A stretch of DNA of 64,000 bases from Phaeodactylibacter sp. (lineage in GTDB: Bacteria > Bacteroidota > Bacteroidia > Chitinophagales > Saprospiraceae). A program made the translations under genes and the position numbers. How positions within the stretch are numbered: the stretch's first letter is position 1; every line of letters starts with the position of its first letter. Positions 13,417 to 22,926 of this stretch are shown piece by piece. Location: the NCBI RefSeq assembly GCF_022763345.1, contig NZ_JALEGS010000021.1, forward strand, positions 99,083 through 163,082, written 5' to 3'. A model generated the notes under the pieces. It saw only the letters and a list, made by a program, of their open reading frames with translations, searched no databases and was not told the origin of the DNA.

Positions 13417-16400
13417 TTACTGTTTGATCACTTGCTGGCTGAAGGTCGACTCCGCGTCTGTGACCTGAAGTAGATAGCTACCTGCCTGTAGTTGCTTCAA
13501 ATTCATTTGGTATTGTTGCCACCCTGCCGTGGTTGCGGTTTGGATGCCCCGAAGCAGTAGCTGCCCATCAAGGCTGAATAACCGGTATTCAACCGGGCCG
13601 GCCTTTGCAGTATGGTGCCCAATATTCAGCACATCCCGGACCGGGTTGGGCGCAACTTGCGGCTGCTTGCCAGACAGGGTAGCTTTTTCCAGTCCATTGA
13701 TGACCAGCACATCGTCCTTCTGATAGCGTGGTGCCTGTCCGCTTTCAAACAACGGGCGGTAAAAGTCAGCCGATTGCTGCCCACCTCTCCACAACTGCAG
13801 GTAATAAGGCTGCCCGGCTTTCAGGGCTTCCTGCTGATGGGGCGTCGCTTCATCGTCTCCCCACACCGTTAGGGCAAAGTGTTCGCCTTCGTAGCGGCTG
13901 CGGCCAAACACATTACCTTCTGCATCCGTCACCACGACTTCATCACCGGGCATCAGCCAACGATTGGCTACAGGTGCCGGGAGAATAAGGGTCGCGCTGT
14001 TCCCAGTGGGCCTGAGCCCGGCAGCCGCCCGTTCTTCCAGCATAGCGTCCCCTTCACCTCCCGGAACGGGTGCATACAATGCATTCAAATCCGGGCTGAT
14101 TAAGGAGTTGGGGCTGTAAGCCAGCGTGTCATCAGCAGTGAGCCGGAGGTGGTAGCCGCGTCCGGGCATCATATTACCGATGTCATCAATATTGAGTGCC
14201 GGAATGTAGGTGTCACCTGTGCCGTTCTTGGCGATCAGGAGATTGGAACCGATACTGGCCATTTCACCAGCAATGGGTGATGGGCTGTCTCTGAGATAGG
14301 CTACGATCTGCCACCCGGAGCTAAGCGGTATAGAGGTTTGAGGGTCCATTTGCTCACCGGTGAGAGTCAGTACCCTGGTGTTCCCCATTTTGACCTGATA
14401 GCCCTCAAGCATATTCCAGTTGCCAATGTCATTGATGTTGAAGGTTGGGATGTAGGAATTGCCCACGCCATCTTTAACAATAATAACATCTGTGGCTACC
14501 GGGCTGAAGATCTGGTCGATGGCCAGGTTTTCTGGCATCACATAGCTGGATATGGTATTCCAACCCACATCTAAGGTGATATCCAGCGAAATGTCAAGCG
14601 TTACGGTCAGGCTTTCCAGTGCACTGATGCCATCACTGGAGTAGCTGTCGGTATGGGTGATGAGGATATCCGTTGGGGCATAGGTCGCGAGGGCCTCATA
14701 GGCAAGGCCCTCCGAAGTGCGCCAGACCATAACGGTAAAGGTTTCACCCGGTGCAAATCCGTCCTTTTCCTGGGTTTGAGAATCATCGCCGTAAACCGTA
14801 ATAACCGTATTGCTTTGTGGATTCCATTGTCCGAACCCGGCACAGCGCATGGTGTCGGTATCGGTGTAGAAGAAGCCGATCCAGTCGTCCGTGCTCAATG
14901 GCTGCCCATCAATACTGCTAAACAGGTCATCGGGCACAATTACACTATGGTTGTCCCCCGTCACCGTAACGGTCCAGGGTGCGCCGGTAGTAGGGATGAA
15001 GATGCTGTCGAGCTTGCTCAGACCATCCAGCGCGAAGCGGTTGGTGTGCGAAATGATATTATCAATCGGTGCAAACGCGCCCTGAGCATCCAGGGTGTCC
15101 TGTGTCAGTGATTGCAGTACGCGGATCTGGAAAAATTCTCCCTCGTCAAAGCCGTCTTTCAAAGGAGTCTGGGCGTCATCGCCGTACACGGTTACCGCTG
15201 TGTTATTGTTAGGGTCCCATTGCCCGGCACCGGCACAGCGAGGGGTGCCATTATCGTCGTAGAAGAAGCCAATCCAGTCGGTGGGGCTGAGTATGCTGCC
15301 GCCCAGGTCGCTGAAAAGGGTATCCGGCAATACTACAGTATGCGTGATACCGGTGGGCGTGACCGGCCATGGTGCAACATTTGATTGCGGATTCTGATTG
15401 ATCGTAGCTGTAGTTGAGGTGCCTCCGCCTGAGATCAGGATATTGGCAATACGCAGGGAGCCGCTGTTGTTGGCTTCATAACAAACCGTGACCGTGCCAT
15501 TTCCTGTACCATTTGCGGGTGTAACAGAAGTAATCCATGCTGTCTGGGAATTGGCTGTCCAGGAGGTATTGCTGCTGATGCTGAAGTTCACGCAGTTGGC
15601 AGGATGCTCGGTGGTAATACTGGAAGGCGTTACCGTTAGAGTAGCTGCTGTGCCTGCTGCCTGTGTGATGGTTGCCATTTGGGGAGGCAAGCCTTGCGTG
15701 CTCACAATAACCATGACAGAACGTGGGGCGCCCGTAGTATTTTCAGTAAAAGAAACGATCAGGGTCTGATTACCACTTCCTGAAGTTGCAGAAAGTGTTG
15801 CCCATGACTGATTGGTATTTGCCGTCCAGCTTACATTGGAGCTTACGGAAACCGTTGTTTGTCCTGCCGGAGCGCTCACTTGCTGATTGGCCGGGCTAAT
15901 GGTCAGGACCGGCCCGGTGGCAGCAGCGTTTTGCAGAATGGTGGCGGTTTGGTTGGGCTGCCCCGGGCTGCTTAGCGTCAGGGTAGCTGTACGCTGAGTA
16001 GCCGTCATATTCTCATCGTAGGAAATCGTAATCGTCGCATTCCCAGACCCTGTTGTCTGAGAAAGCGTTGCCCAGCTTTGGCTGGAACTCAGTGTCCAGC
16101 TCACATTGGACGAGACCTCAACGGTGGTTTGTCCTGCCGGTGCTGTCACTACCTGCGATGCAGGGGTAATGGCAATATTGGCAGGAGCACCTGCCTGAGT
16201 AACGGCTACGATTTGGTCGGCCACGCCATCTCCGCTTACGAGGACATTCACGGTACGGCTGCTGGTGCTTAGGTTGGGTGTAGCGTTCAACGTAATGATA
16301 CCATCGCCAATACCGCTCAACGGGCTGGCATCTAGCCATGGTGCGTTCTCTGCCACCTGCCAGTTGGTATTGGAGGAGATGCTAAAGCCTGCTGTGCCCC

Positions 16401-19158
16401 CGGTATGGGGTATGCTGAGACTGCCCGGTGTGATGGTCAGGAAGTCGGGATTGTTTATGGTCAGCTGATAATCTTCTACTTCACGGATGCCTCCCGTAGC
16501 GCAGGGTGCGCTGTATCCTCCTGTGCTCACAGCCACCCGCATCCGGGTACTGCCTGAAGCCAGGTTGTCAGGAATAGATAGCTGCCCGCTTAGAGATCCC
16601 TGGCTGCCACTTGTGCCCTGATAAAGCTGTTCGCCCGCATCATCAAAGTCGTCGTCTTGGTTCAAATCGACCCATACCCGCCAGTAAACCAGTGTACTTG
16701 AAGATAGCCCCTGGGCCTGTAGGAACAGGGGATAGTTAATCCCTGGCTGAACGCTGGTACTCAGGTTGGTGTAATGGCCATATCCATGGTCGTTGCCGGA
16801 AATATTATTGATGGCGCCTACATTTACACGGTCTATCCATACATTTCGGCTGTTGCCGTAAGAATAGCAATACGCGTCATCACACCCAATGGTGGAAAAT
16901 GCGGAAGTAGCAGAAAAGTCGCTAAAGTTGCTGCCGCAGTCCGATCTAACCTCCACCTGGTAGTCTGAACAAGGGATAAGATTGTAGATGTAATCCGTCG
17001 TATCGCTTAGCCAGGAAGTCGTGGACCAGGTAAAGCTGCCCACGGTCCGGTACCTGATTTGATAAGCGGTGGCACCGGGAGAAGGCGGCCATGCAATTTG
17101 AGCAGAAGCATAGCCAATGTTGCTGACGGATGGAGCTGATGGCGCGCTGCAAAAACCGGGTTGTATGTTCAGGCTGTAGTCTTCTACATCGGTGAACCCA
17201 CCGGTAGAGCAAGGCTCAGGGAAGTTATTGCGGTCCATGCTAATACGCAGCCGGGTATTTCCAATCATACTTCCGGCCGGGATGGTGATCGCTCCGGATA
17301 CGAGGGAACTGCTGTTGGTTGCTGCGGAAAGCAACAGCTCGCCAGCGTCTTCAAAATCGCTGTCCTGGTTAAGGTCTGCCCAAACCCGCCAGTAAACAGG
17401 CGCTACGAACTCATCATCAGAATTCATAATCAGGGTATAGGACTGGCCTTGTACCACATTAGCACTCATGTTGGTGAAGTTGGAGTATCCATTTCCGTTG
17501 CCGGAATTATTGGACAAGTTGCTTAGCGCTACACTGGTGATCCATGCGCTCCAACTGTTGCCGTAAGAATAGCAATAGGCATCGGAGCAACCCGTTGTGC
17601 CAATGCTATAAGGATTACTCCAGATGCTTGGTATGCCATTGCAAACAGACTGCACCTGCCACTCCAGCGTATTACAGGGAGATAGGTTCTCCATGGTGTG
17701 CTCGCTTTGCGTCAGGCCCTGCTCAACCGTCCATGGGGCAGTTGGGACGGTACGATACCTTACATTATAACCCTGTGCACCGGGCACAGCGTCCCAATCC
17801 TGAGTTATATGAGAGTAATCCGCTGAAACCGTCTCTACATTTGAAGGTGGACTGCAAGGAGTTGTATAGGAAAAGGCAAACCCAAAATTATCAGTGGACC
17901 ATCGGTCGTCCCACTCAAAGTAATAGCGGGTGCCGGCCGTTACATTCAGGATGACCTCACTGGCGAGATTCGGCCCGCTCTGGCTGATAGCGCAGTCGTC
18001 ATCACTGTTGTCAATTGGGGTGAGGTTGCCGCAGGAGCCGGTGTAAACCCAAAGCCGGGTATTCACATCATTCAGGCAGCTGCTGATGGAGATGCTTCCG
18101 TTGGCCGGGGCATCGTAATAGTACCAGTCTGCATGCTGCGCGCCCCCGGAACAGTTTACACAACCGTTCCCCTCATCGGGCCCGTCAGGAAAATAGTTGC
18201 CATTGGTGGTGATAGGCTGGGCATCCGCACAGGTAGAACCTACGCTGGGTGCTGTACCGCAGGAAAGGTAGCCTCTGGCGTTGGTGTTGTAAAAGCTGGC
18301 CCGCGCATACTGGCCGGCAGAGAAGGTGTTTCGACAGCTGTGAGGAGCATAAGACATGATATTGGATACGTCCGGGTTGTAGGAGTCGCCGTTGGCATCT
18401 GTGAAGGTTCCGGTATACACACAGTTAGACACCACATATCCGGTACATCCAATGCCCAGTAAGCCAGGGTCGGCAGGCGTATCGCAGATGTCATCGCCAG
18501 CGTTGCTGCAGTTGGAGCCATTTACAAGCTCATCGGTCAGCCCTCCGCAGTTGGTCTTGCCGTGCGTATGGTAAAGCCCGAAGTAATGCCCCACCTCATG
18601 CGCAAAGGTGTTCCCTCCGGATGAAAAGCAGCTTTTAGCTACGGTAATCAGGTCGCGCCCGCCACCGGGAAGGTAAGCGTATCCGCAAAGGCCACCCCCT
18701 GAACTTGTCGTGAGGCTGCCACCTGGAATGATAATGTTGAGGACATCCTCTACGCCATAAGTATTCCAGAAGCTGGTCTCTTCTGAAATGCTAAAGTTGA
18801 AGTAGGTGTCGCTGTTGATGAAATTGATGGGCGCACACTGGAAAAATTCCATGCTCGCATTAATAAAAAAGTCATTGACTTCAGTCAGCCCGGCATTGAA
18901 CTCGGCTTCAGTTACACCGCCAGTGCCATCATTCCGGCGTATAATGTGCACCTGAACGGGGACCATATCCACCGTGCTGTAACTACCGGGAGAAAATGCG
19001 GCTGCAAAGTTCTCGTAGTCCTGCTGTAGACTGTCCATCAATTGAATAGAGGCTGGGTTGGCTATTGCACCGCAGGGGGAAATCGTAGGGGTGTTTTGTG
19101 CCAGAAGTGGGGGGAGCGCCAAAAAAAATAGTCCTAGAAACTGTACCAAACACTTCAT
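13417..19158 (-). CDS. large secreted M43-type metalloprotease with BACON repeats and T9SS sorting domain
   Basis: A 1913-residue extracellular protein. After a signal peptide (1-20) comes a pappalysin-like protease domain with HEVGHYFGLYH (187-197) and a Met-turn NIMSYAP near 268. Then follow a CUB/pre-peptidase-like segment (about 310-430), two fibronectin-III-like and two GEVED domains (around 430-900, with WRVWADLNQD and WRVWVDLNQD), four BACON-like domains (about 905-1250), two long unknown modules with DWIGFFY and VYGDD (from about 1263 and 1394), a further tandem repeat (GWNTISSYV), a third divergent copy of the unknown module near 1717, and a Por-type C-terminal sorting domain from about 1836 (VAPNPVRDVLNIG). 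It is probably exported by type IX secretion and surface-attached or released. An 8-bp hairpin follows the stop. Confidence 0.9.
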   Translation of the reverse strand: MKCLVQFLGLFFLALPPLLAQNTPTISPCGAIANPASIQLMDSLQQDYENFAAAFSPGSYSTVDMVPVQVHIIRRNDGTGGVTEAEFNAGLTEVNDFFINASMEFFQCAPINFINSDTYFNFSISEETSFWNTYGVEDVLNIIIPGGSLTTSSGGGLCGYAYLPGGGRDLITVAKSCFSSGGNTFAHEVGHYFGLYHTHGKTNCGGLTDELVNGSNCSNAGDDICDTPADPGLLGIGCTGYVVSNCVYTGTFTDANGDSYNPDVSNIMSYAPHSCRNTFSAGQYARASFYNTNARGYLSCGTAPSVGSTCADAQPITTNGNYFPDGPDEGNGCVNCSGGAQHADWYYYDAPANGSISISSCLNDVNTRLWVYTGSCGNLTPIDNSDDDCAISQSGPNLASEVILNVTAGTRYYFEWDDRWSTDNFGFAFSYTTPCSPPSNVETVSADYSHITQDWDAVPGAQGYNVRYRTVPTAPWTVEQGLTQSEHTMENLSPCNTLEWQVQSVCNGIPSIWSNPYSIGTTGCSDAYCYSYGNSWSAWITSVALSNLSNNSGNGNGYSNFTNMSANVVQGQSYTLIMNSDDEFVAPVYWRVWADLNQDSDFEDAGELLLSAATNSSSLVSGAITIPAGSMIGNTRLRISMDRNNFPEPCSTGGFTDVEDYSLNIQPGFCSAPSAPSVSNIGYASAQIAWPPSPGATAYQIRYRTVGSFTWSTTSWLSDTTDYIYNLIPCSDYQVEVRSDCGSNFSDFSATSAFSTIGCDDAYCYSYGNSRNVWIDRVNVGAINNISGNDHGYGHYTNLSTSVQPGINYPLFLQAQGLSSSTLVYWRVWVDLNQDDDFDDAGEQLYQGTSGSQGSLSGQLSIPDNLASGSTRMRVAVSTGGYSAPCATGGIREVEDYQLTINNPDFLTITPGSLSIPHTGGTAGFSISSNTNWQVAENAPWLDASPLSGIGDGIITLNATPNLSTSSRTVNVLVSGDGVADQIVAVTQAGAPANIAITPASQVVTAPAGQTTVEVSSNVSWTLSSSQSWATLSQTTGSGNATITISYDENMTATQRTATLTLSSPGQPNQTATILQNAAATGPVLTISPANQQVSAPAGQTTVSVSSNVSWTANTNQSWATLSATSGSGNQTLIVSFTENTTGAPRSVMVIVSTQGLPPQMATITQAAGTAATLTVTPSSITTEHPANCVNFSISSNTSWTANSQTAWITSVTPANGTGNGTVTVCYEANNSGSLRIANILISGGGTSTTATINQNPQSNVAPWPVTPTGITHTVVLPDTLFSDLGGSILSPTDWIGFFYDDNGTPRCAGAGQWDPNNNTAVTVYGDDAQTPLKDGFDEGEFFQIRVLQSLTQDTLDAQGAFAPIDNIISHTNRFALDGLSKLDSIFIPTTGAPWTVTVTGDNHSVIVPDDLFSSIDGQPLSTDDWIGFFYTDTDTMRCAGFGQWNPQSNTVITVYGDDSQTQEKDGFAPGETFTVMVWRTSEGLAYEALATYAPTDILITHTDSYSSDGISALESLTVTLDISLDITLDVGWNTISSYVMPENLAIDQIFSPVATDVIIVKDGVGNSYIPTFNINDIGNWNMLEGYQVKMGNTRVLTLTGEQMDPQTSIPLSSGWQIVAYLRDSPSPIAGEMASIGSNLLIAKNGTGDTYIPALNIDDIGNMMPGRGYHLRLTADDTLAYSPNSLISPDLNALYAPVPGGEGDAMLEERAAAGLRPTGNSATLILPAPVANRWLMPGDEVVVTDAEGNVFGRSRYEGEHFALTVWGDDEATPHQQEALKAGQPYYLQLWRGGQQSADFYRPLFESGQAPRYQKDDVLVINGLEKATLSGKQPQVAPNPVRDVLNIGHHTAKAGPVEYRLFSLDGQLLLRGIQTATTAGWQQYQMNLKQLQAGSYLLQVTDAESTFSQQVIKQ

Positions 19159-19566
19159 AAATATTCGGGTTTTAAAAAACTTTAAGAACCCAAACAGATA
19201 TAAAACCCCGCGCCCTCTACAGTTTACTGTGACAGATTAAGTAGCAAAAGGCAGCGCGTCAGGCACAGGCCTGACACTCTGTTTTTGGGCATATCTGTTT
19301 GATGTTATCAATTAATTAATGTCAACCTCTTCACGAGATTGATATATAGCGTGTTCTTTGTTGCCTTAGTGTTGTGGGGAAGTGTTGTACGTTGTACGAT
19401 CTTGGTAAGATAGACATAGTGCTCTCAGCAGGGGGGAGTAAATATAAGGTAATTTCTAATATTTCTATGCTTAATACGTCAGGGATTTTATTGGGTTTCA
19501 AAATCCATGTTAATTTTCTTCTGATTTTTTGAAACTGTCGCTCCTCATTCACATTTATGTTTAAAT
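19159..19566. other. 408-bp stretch upstream of the large protease gene
   Basis: No supported gene. The protease promoter must lie at the left end, but only an imperfect box (TATCTGTTTG, minus strand) was seen. A hairpin GTCAGG/CCTGAC lies at 19258-19275, and GTTGTAC is directly repeated near 19385. A long minus-strand ORF crossing this region is judged spurious. Confidence 0.4.
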
Positions 19567-19734
19567 ATGAAAACAAAGATCTGTAATACCTGTAATCGGG
19601 AGGAAACAACGTTATACAGAGTACAGCTTCAAAAGAAGGGGCCCTGGGTTTTCGTCTGTAAAAGCTGTTGTAAGCAACACCAGCAACGACCGGGGTACCG
19701 GTATGGTGGGACCTGGAAGGGCTACCGGCATTAG
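19567..19734 (+). CDS. small zinc-ribbon-like protein
   Basis: A 55-residue ORF from ATG 19567 to TAG 19732-19734. It encodes two cysteine pairs, CNTC at residues 6-9 and CKSCC around 32-36, separated by a beta-rich stretch with LYRVQLQKKGPWVFVCK, and a C-terminal tail GYRYGGTWKGYRH. The spacing fits a four-cysteine zinc ribbon. I recall similar tiny proteins with a GYxYGGTWK ending in other Bacteroidota, but cannot verify this here. It lies 46 bp upstream of the amidohydrolase on the same strand and may share its transcript. Role unknown; nucleic-acid binding is possible. Confidence 0.72.
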   Translation: MKTKICNTCNREETTLYRVQLQKKGPWVFVCKSCCKQHQQRPGYRYGGTWKGYRH

Positions 19735-19780
19735 TTTGCCGAAAGTTCGTTATTTTGAGCCCTTCAAACAATGAATTAGT

Positions 19781-21508
19781 ATGAACCGAATCCTTGCTTT
19801 TTTCCTGCTCCTGGCTTTGGGCACAGGCTGTAGCCAAAGCCCTTCCACTGACCAATTAGCCGATACCCTCATTATCAATGGCAATATTTACACCGTAGAT
19901 ACTTTGTTACCCGGCGCTGAGGCGGTTGCCCTTAAGGAAGGTCGAATCATAGAGGTCGGTAGTACTGCTGATGTGATGGTACTCCGGACCGATAGCACCG
20001 ATGTGATTGACCTGCAGGGACACTTCATGATGCCTGGATTTATTGAGGGGCATGGGCATTTTTCAGGTCTTGGCTACAGCCTTATCAACCTCAACTTCCT
20101 CAAGACCAGCAGTTGGGAGGAGATCGTGCAGATGGTAGCTGAAGCAGCTGAACAGGCCGAGCCCGGAGAATGGATCGTGGGCCGTGGGTGGCATCAGGAA
20201 AAGTGGACGGAGACACCAAGCCCATCGGTTTTAGGCTACCCTTACCACGATGCGCTGAGCGCCGTATCAGCCGATAATCCGGTCATGTTGCGGCATGCAA
20301 GCGGGCATTCCCTGTTTGCTAACGCGAAGGCCATGGAACTCGCTGGCGTTTCTGCCGAAACACCCGATCCTTCAGGAGGAGAGGTGGTACGGGATTCCCG
20401 CGGCAAGGCGATTGGCGTTTTCGAAGAGCGTGCCATGAGCCTCATCAATGCGGCATACGATGACTACCGCGCCGGTCTTTCTGAGGAAGCCAAAACGAAA
20501 GAGTGGTACAGGGCTATTGAATTGGCGGAAGAAGAGTGCCTGAAAAAAGGCGTTACCTCATTCCAGGATGCTGGTTCCAAATACTTCGAACTCGAGCGCT
20601 ATGAGCAAATGGCAGAAGCCGGCGAGCTGGATTTGCGCCTGTGGGCCATGGTCCGCCACAGCTACGATGAGATGAAAGACAACCTGGATGGCTATCCCAA
20701 AATTGACGTCGGCAACCACTATTTCACTTGCCGGGCCATTAAGTCTGAAGTGGACGGTGCCCTAGGTGCCTTCGGTGCATGGCTGTTGCGGGCTTACAAC
20801 GATAAGAAAGGCTTCACCGGGCAAAACACCACGCCAATCCCGGAGGTGAAAAATATCGCTCAGCTGGCTATGGACAACGATATGCAAATGTGCGTGCACG
20901 CTATCGGTGACCGTGCTAACCGGGTAGTCCTTAATATTTATGAGGAACAGCTCAGCGCAAATCCGGAAAAGGAAAACCTCCGCTGGCGCATCGAGCACGC
21001 CCAGCATCTCGATACAGCAGACATCCCACGGTTTCGCGAAATGGGCATCATCGCCTCTATGCAGGGCATCCATTGTACCTCCGATGCACCCTTTGTGGAA
21101 AAGCGACTGGGCAGAGAGCGCTCCCGGCTTGGTGCCTACCCCTGGCGCAGCCTGCTGGATGAGGGCGTCATTATCGCCAATGGTACAGACGCCCCGGTGG
21201 AGGATGTGGACCCGCTGCTGAGCTTTTACGCTTCCGTTACCCGAAAACGGGCAGATAATGGTTTCGAATTCTTTCCGGAGCAACGGATGACCCGGGCGGA
21301 AGCCATCCATTCCTACACCCTGGGCAATGCTTATGCCGGCTTTGAGGAGGACTTTAAAGGCTCCGTTACTAAAGGGAAAGCGGCCGACTTCGTGGTGCTT
21401 TCACATGACCTGGTCAATTGTACGGACGAAGAAATCCTAGAGTCCAAAGTGCTGATGACGATGGTGGACGGGGAGGTCAGGTATCAGGCGGAGGAGTTTA
21501 ATCAATAA
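19781..21508 (+). CDS. YtcJ-like metal-dependent amidohydrolase lipoprotein
   Basis: A 575-residue protein with a lipoprotein signal (LALGTGC, Cys17), so it acts in the cell envelope. The amidohydrolase-3 fold is shown by the metal-binding HGH (91-93) in GFIEGHGHFSGLGYS, by VHAIGDRA (about 365) and by the C-terminal ANGTDAPVEDVDP with the catalytic Asp. YtcJ-like enzymes hydrolyse amide or imide bonds of N-substituted compounds; the true substrate is seldom known. Length is normal. It converges with the next gene with only 5 bp between stops. Confidence 0.88.
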   Translation: MNRILAFFLLLALGTGCSQSPSTDQLADTLIINGNIYTVDTLLPGAEAVALKEGRIIEVGSTADVMVLRTDSTDVIDLQGHFMMPGFIEGHGHFSGLGYSLINLNFLKTSSWEEIVQMVAEAAEQAEPGEWIVGRGWHQEKWTETPSPSVLGYPYHDALSAVSADNPVMLRHASGHSLFANAKAMELAGVSAETPDPSGGEVVRDSRGKAIGVFEERAMSLINAAYDDYRAGLSEEAKTKEWYRAIELAEEECLKKGVTSFQDAGSKYFELERYEQMAEAGELDLRLWAMVRHSYDEMKDNLDGYPKIDVGNHYFTCRAIKSEVDGALGAFGAWLLRAYNDKKGFTGQNTTPIPEVKNIAQLAMDNDMQMCVHAIGDRANRVVLNIYEEQLSANPEKENLRWRIEHAQHLDTADIPRFREMGIIASMQGIHCTSDAPFVEKRLGRERSRLGAYPWRSLLDEGVIIANGTDAPVEDVDPLLSFYASVTRKRADNGFEFFPEQRMTRAEAIHSYTLGNAYAGFEEDFKGSVTKGKAADFVVLSHDLVNCTDEEILESKVLMTMVDGEVRYQAEEFNQ

Positions 21509-21513
21509 GTGTG

Positions 21514-22905
21514 TCAGTCTTTTATTGGCTGGAATAGGGCAGACCTGGATCTAATCTTGTTGAGGATTTCAGTACTGGATCCTCTATCCTGTAAATCTAA
21601 ACGGGGTGCTTTTTTCCGGCGGTCAGCAATCATCAAAACCTGATTTTCAAACAGCTTTAAGTCCAGGGTAGTGCACTGTTCCTTGTTGTCCACTGCACAA
21701 ATATGGGTTTGTGCCAGACTGGGGTCGAATTCCAATAACCGAAAATCATCCGGGGCCAGCTCAAAACTGAGGCTATCGTCAATGGTCACCTCAATGGTTT
21801 GATTGGAGTTGTTGAGGTCAGAGGCGTAAATCAATACCCGGGATACAGGCTGACGAAGGACTTCTTCAACCAAAGTGGTCGGTGCACCGCAGCCAGGCGA
21901 AATGTAGTACTCCAGCTTGCCGGGATTGATTCTCCTGATCCCCTCGTAAGTGAGGACGCCAAGTACACCGCCTACAAACATACTGAAGGCAGTGGCATAC
22001 TGGTCAGGTGGTTCAGGCAGGTCTGCAACTGGCCCATACCGGCTGGGATTCAGGCGATAATAGCCGTCTTTTATGCGGGTGTAAACCTTACTGTCAAAAC
22101 TGATCCCCCAAAAATCGAATCCATCATGCCCTGCAACCAGCCGATTGCTATCTGGCAGGCATAAGTCATCAGGAAATTCCCATTGTATACTTAGCTTACC
22201 CTTAATATCTTCAATTTTGTGCGCCCTGGGAAAAGTGGTAATCCGACCGTCAATATAGTCGGTGTAGGTCGCAAAAATACCTTCCGGCAATTCGCGCCCC
22301 AAAGGAATTGAGGATGGAATGGGGGCCCGCATCAGTAACGCCTGCTCAGTAACAGGAATAAGTTGTAGGTCTCCTGATCTCCATCGGTTGAGAAAACTAT
22401 TAATGCAGCTTTCCAGTGCCCGCTCAATATTGCTACCATGTGTCTGAAGGTTTGTCTCCAATCGGTATGTCTCGGTATTTGTTGCAATCTGTCCTAAGGC
22501 TTGGAGGCTGCCATTGTTGTCTCGAGTATAGAAGCCGAGACGTAGCGCGCATACCGTTCGTTCTTTGTAAGTGTTATAGAGTTCATGCAGCCGGATTTCC
22601 TCCACGGTAAGCAGTAGGGCAGGGGCGTCAGGTAAATTAGAAAACCCCGGTGCTAGAAAAGAAATAATTTCCTGCTCCATCGGATTGTGAAACCGGGCAA
22701 CCCGAATGTTCCGCATAAGCCCAAGCCGTACATAGCCGATACACTCCCCCATAGGCAATAAATTAATCACCCGTTCTAAGCGGAATGGGTGGGGCTGAAC
22801 ATCAAATGGTCTGCCCGATAGACTAATTTCTGCCATTTTATCCTGAGCAGACAAAGGCAATTGCAGAAAGATTCCGAGCGTAAATAGGAATATACCGAGG
22901 CGCAT
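21514..22905 (-). CDS. secreted protein of unknown function
   Basis: A 463-residue protein with a clear signal peptide (about 1-20, LQLPLSAQ). The N-terminal half (about 30-180) alternates strands and ends with a helix ERALESCINSFLNRW, resembling small envelope lipoprotein domains; the C-terminal half contains a hydrophobic GGVLGVLTYEGIRR segment (about 318-332), which may be a membrane-associated loop, then two beta-rich stretches. I recognise no family and no T9SS tail. It is 21 bp upstream of the osmoprotectant permease gene on the same strand only in position: that gene lies further right, so the present gene is its downstream neighbour and may be cotranscribed. Confidence 0.65.
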   Translation of the reverse strand: MRLGIFLFTLGIFLQLPLSAQDKMAEISLSGRPFDVQPHPFRLERVINLLPMGECIGYVRLGLMRNIRVARFHNPMEQEIISFLAPGFSNLPDAPALLLTVEEIRLHELYNTYKERTVCALRLGFYTRDNNGSLQALGQIATNTETYRLETNLQTHGSNIERALESCINSFLNRWRSGDLQLIPVTEQALLMRAPIPSSIPLGRELPEGIFATYTDYIDGRITTFPRAHKIEDIKGKLSIQWEFPDDLCLPDSNRLVAGHDGFDFWGISFDSKVYTRIKDGYYRLNPSRYGPVADLPEPPDQYATAFSMFVGGVLGVLTYEGIRRINPGKLEYYISPGCGAPTTLVEEVLRQPVSRVLIYASDLNNSNQTIEVTIDDSLSFELAPDDFRLLEFDPSLAQTHICAVDNKEQCTTLDLKLFENQVLMIADRRKKAPRLDLQDRGSSTEILNKIRSRSALFQPIKD

Positions 22906-22926
22906 TTTTCTGGGAAGTTCGCTTTT

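Noticed and set aside
19331..19855. 174-codon leftward ORF
   Set aside because: It runs antisense to the zinc-ribbon ORF and to the signal peptide of the amidohydrolase, has an atypical composition and shows no domain.
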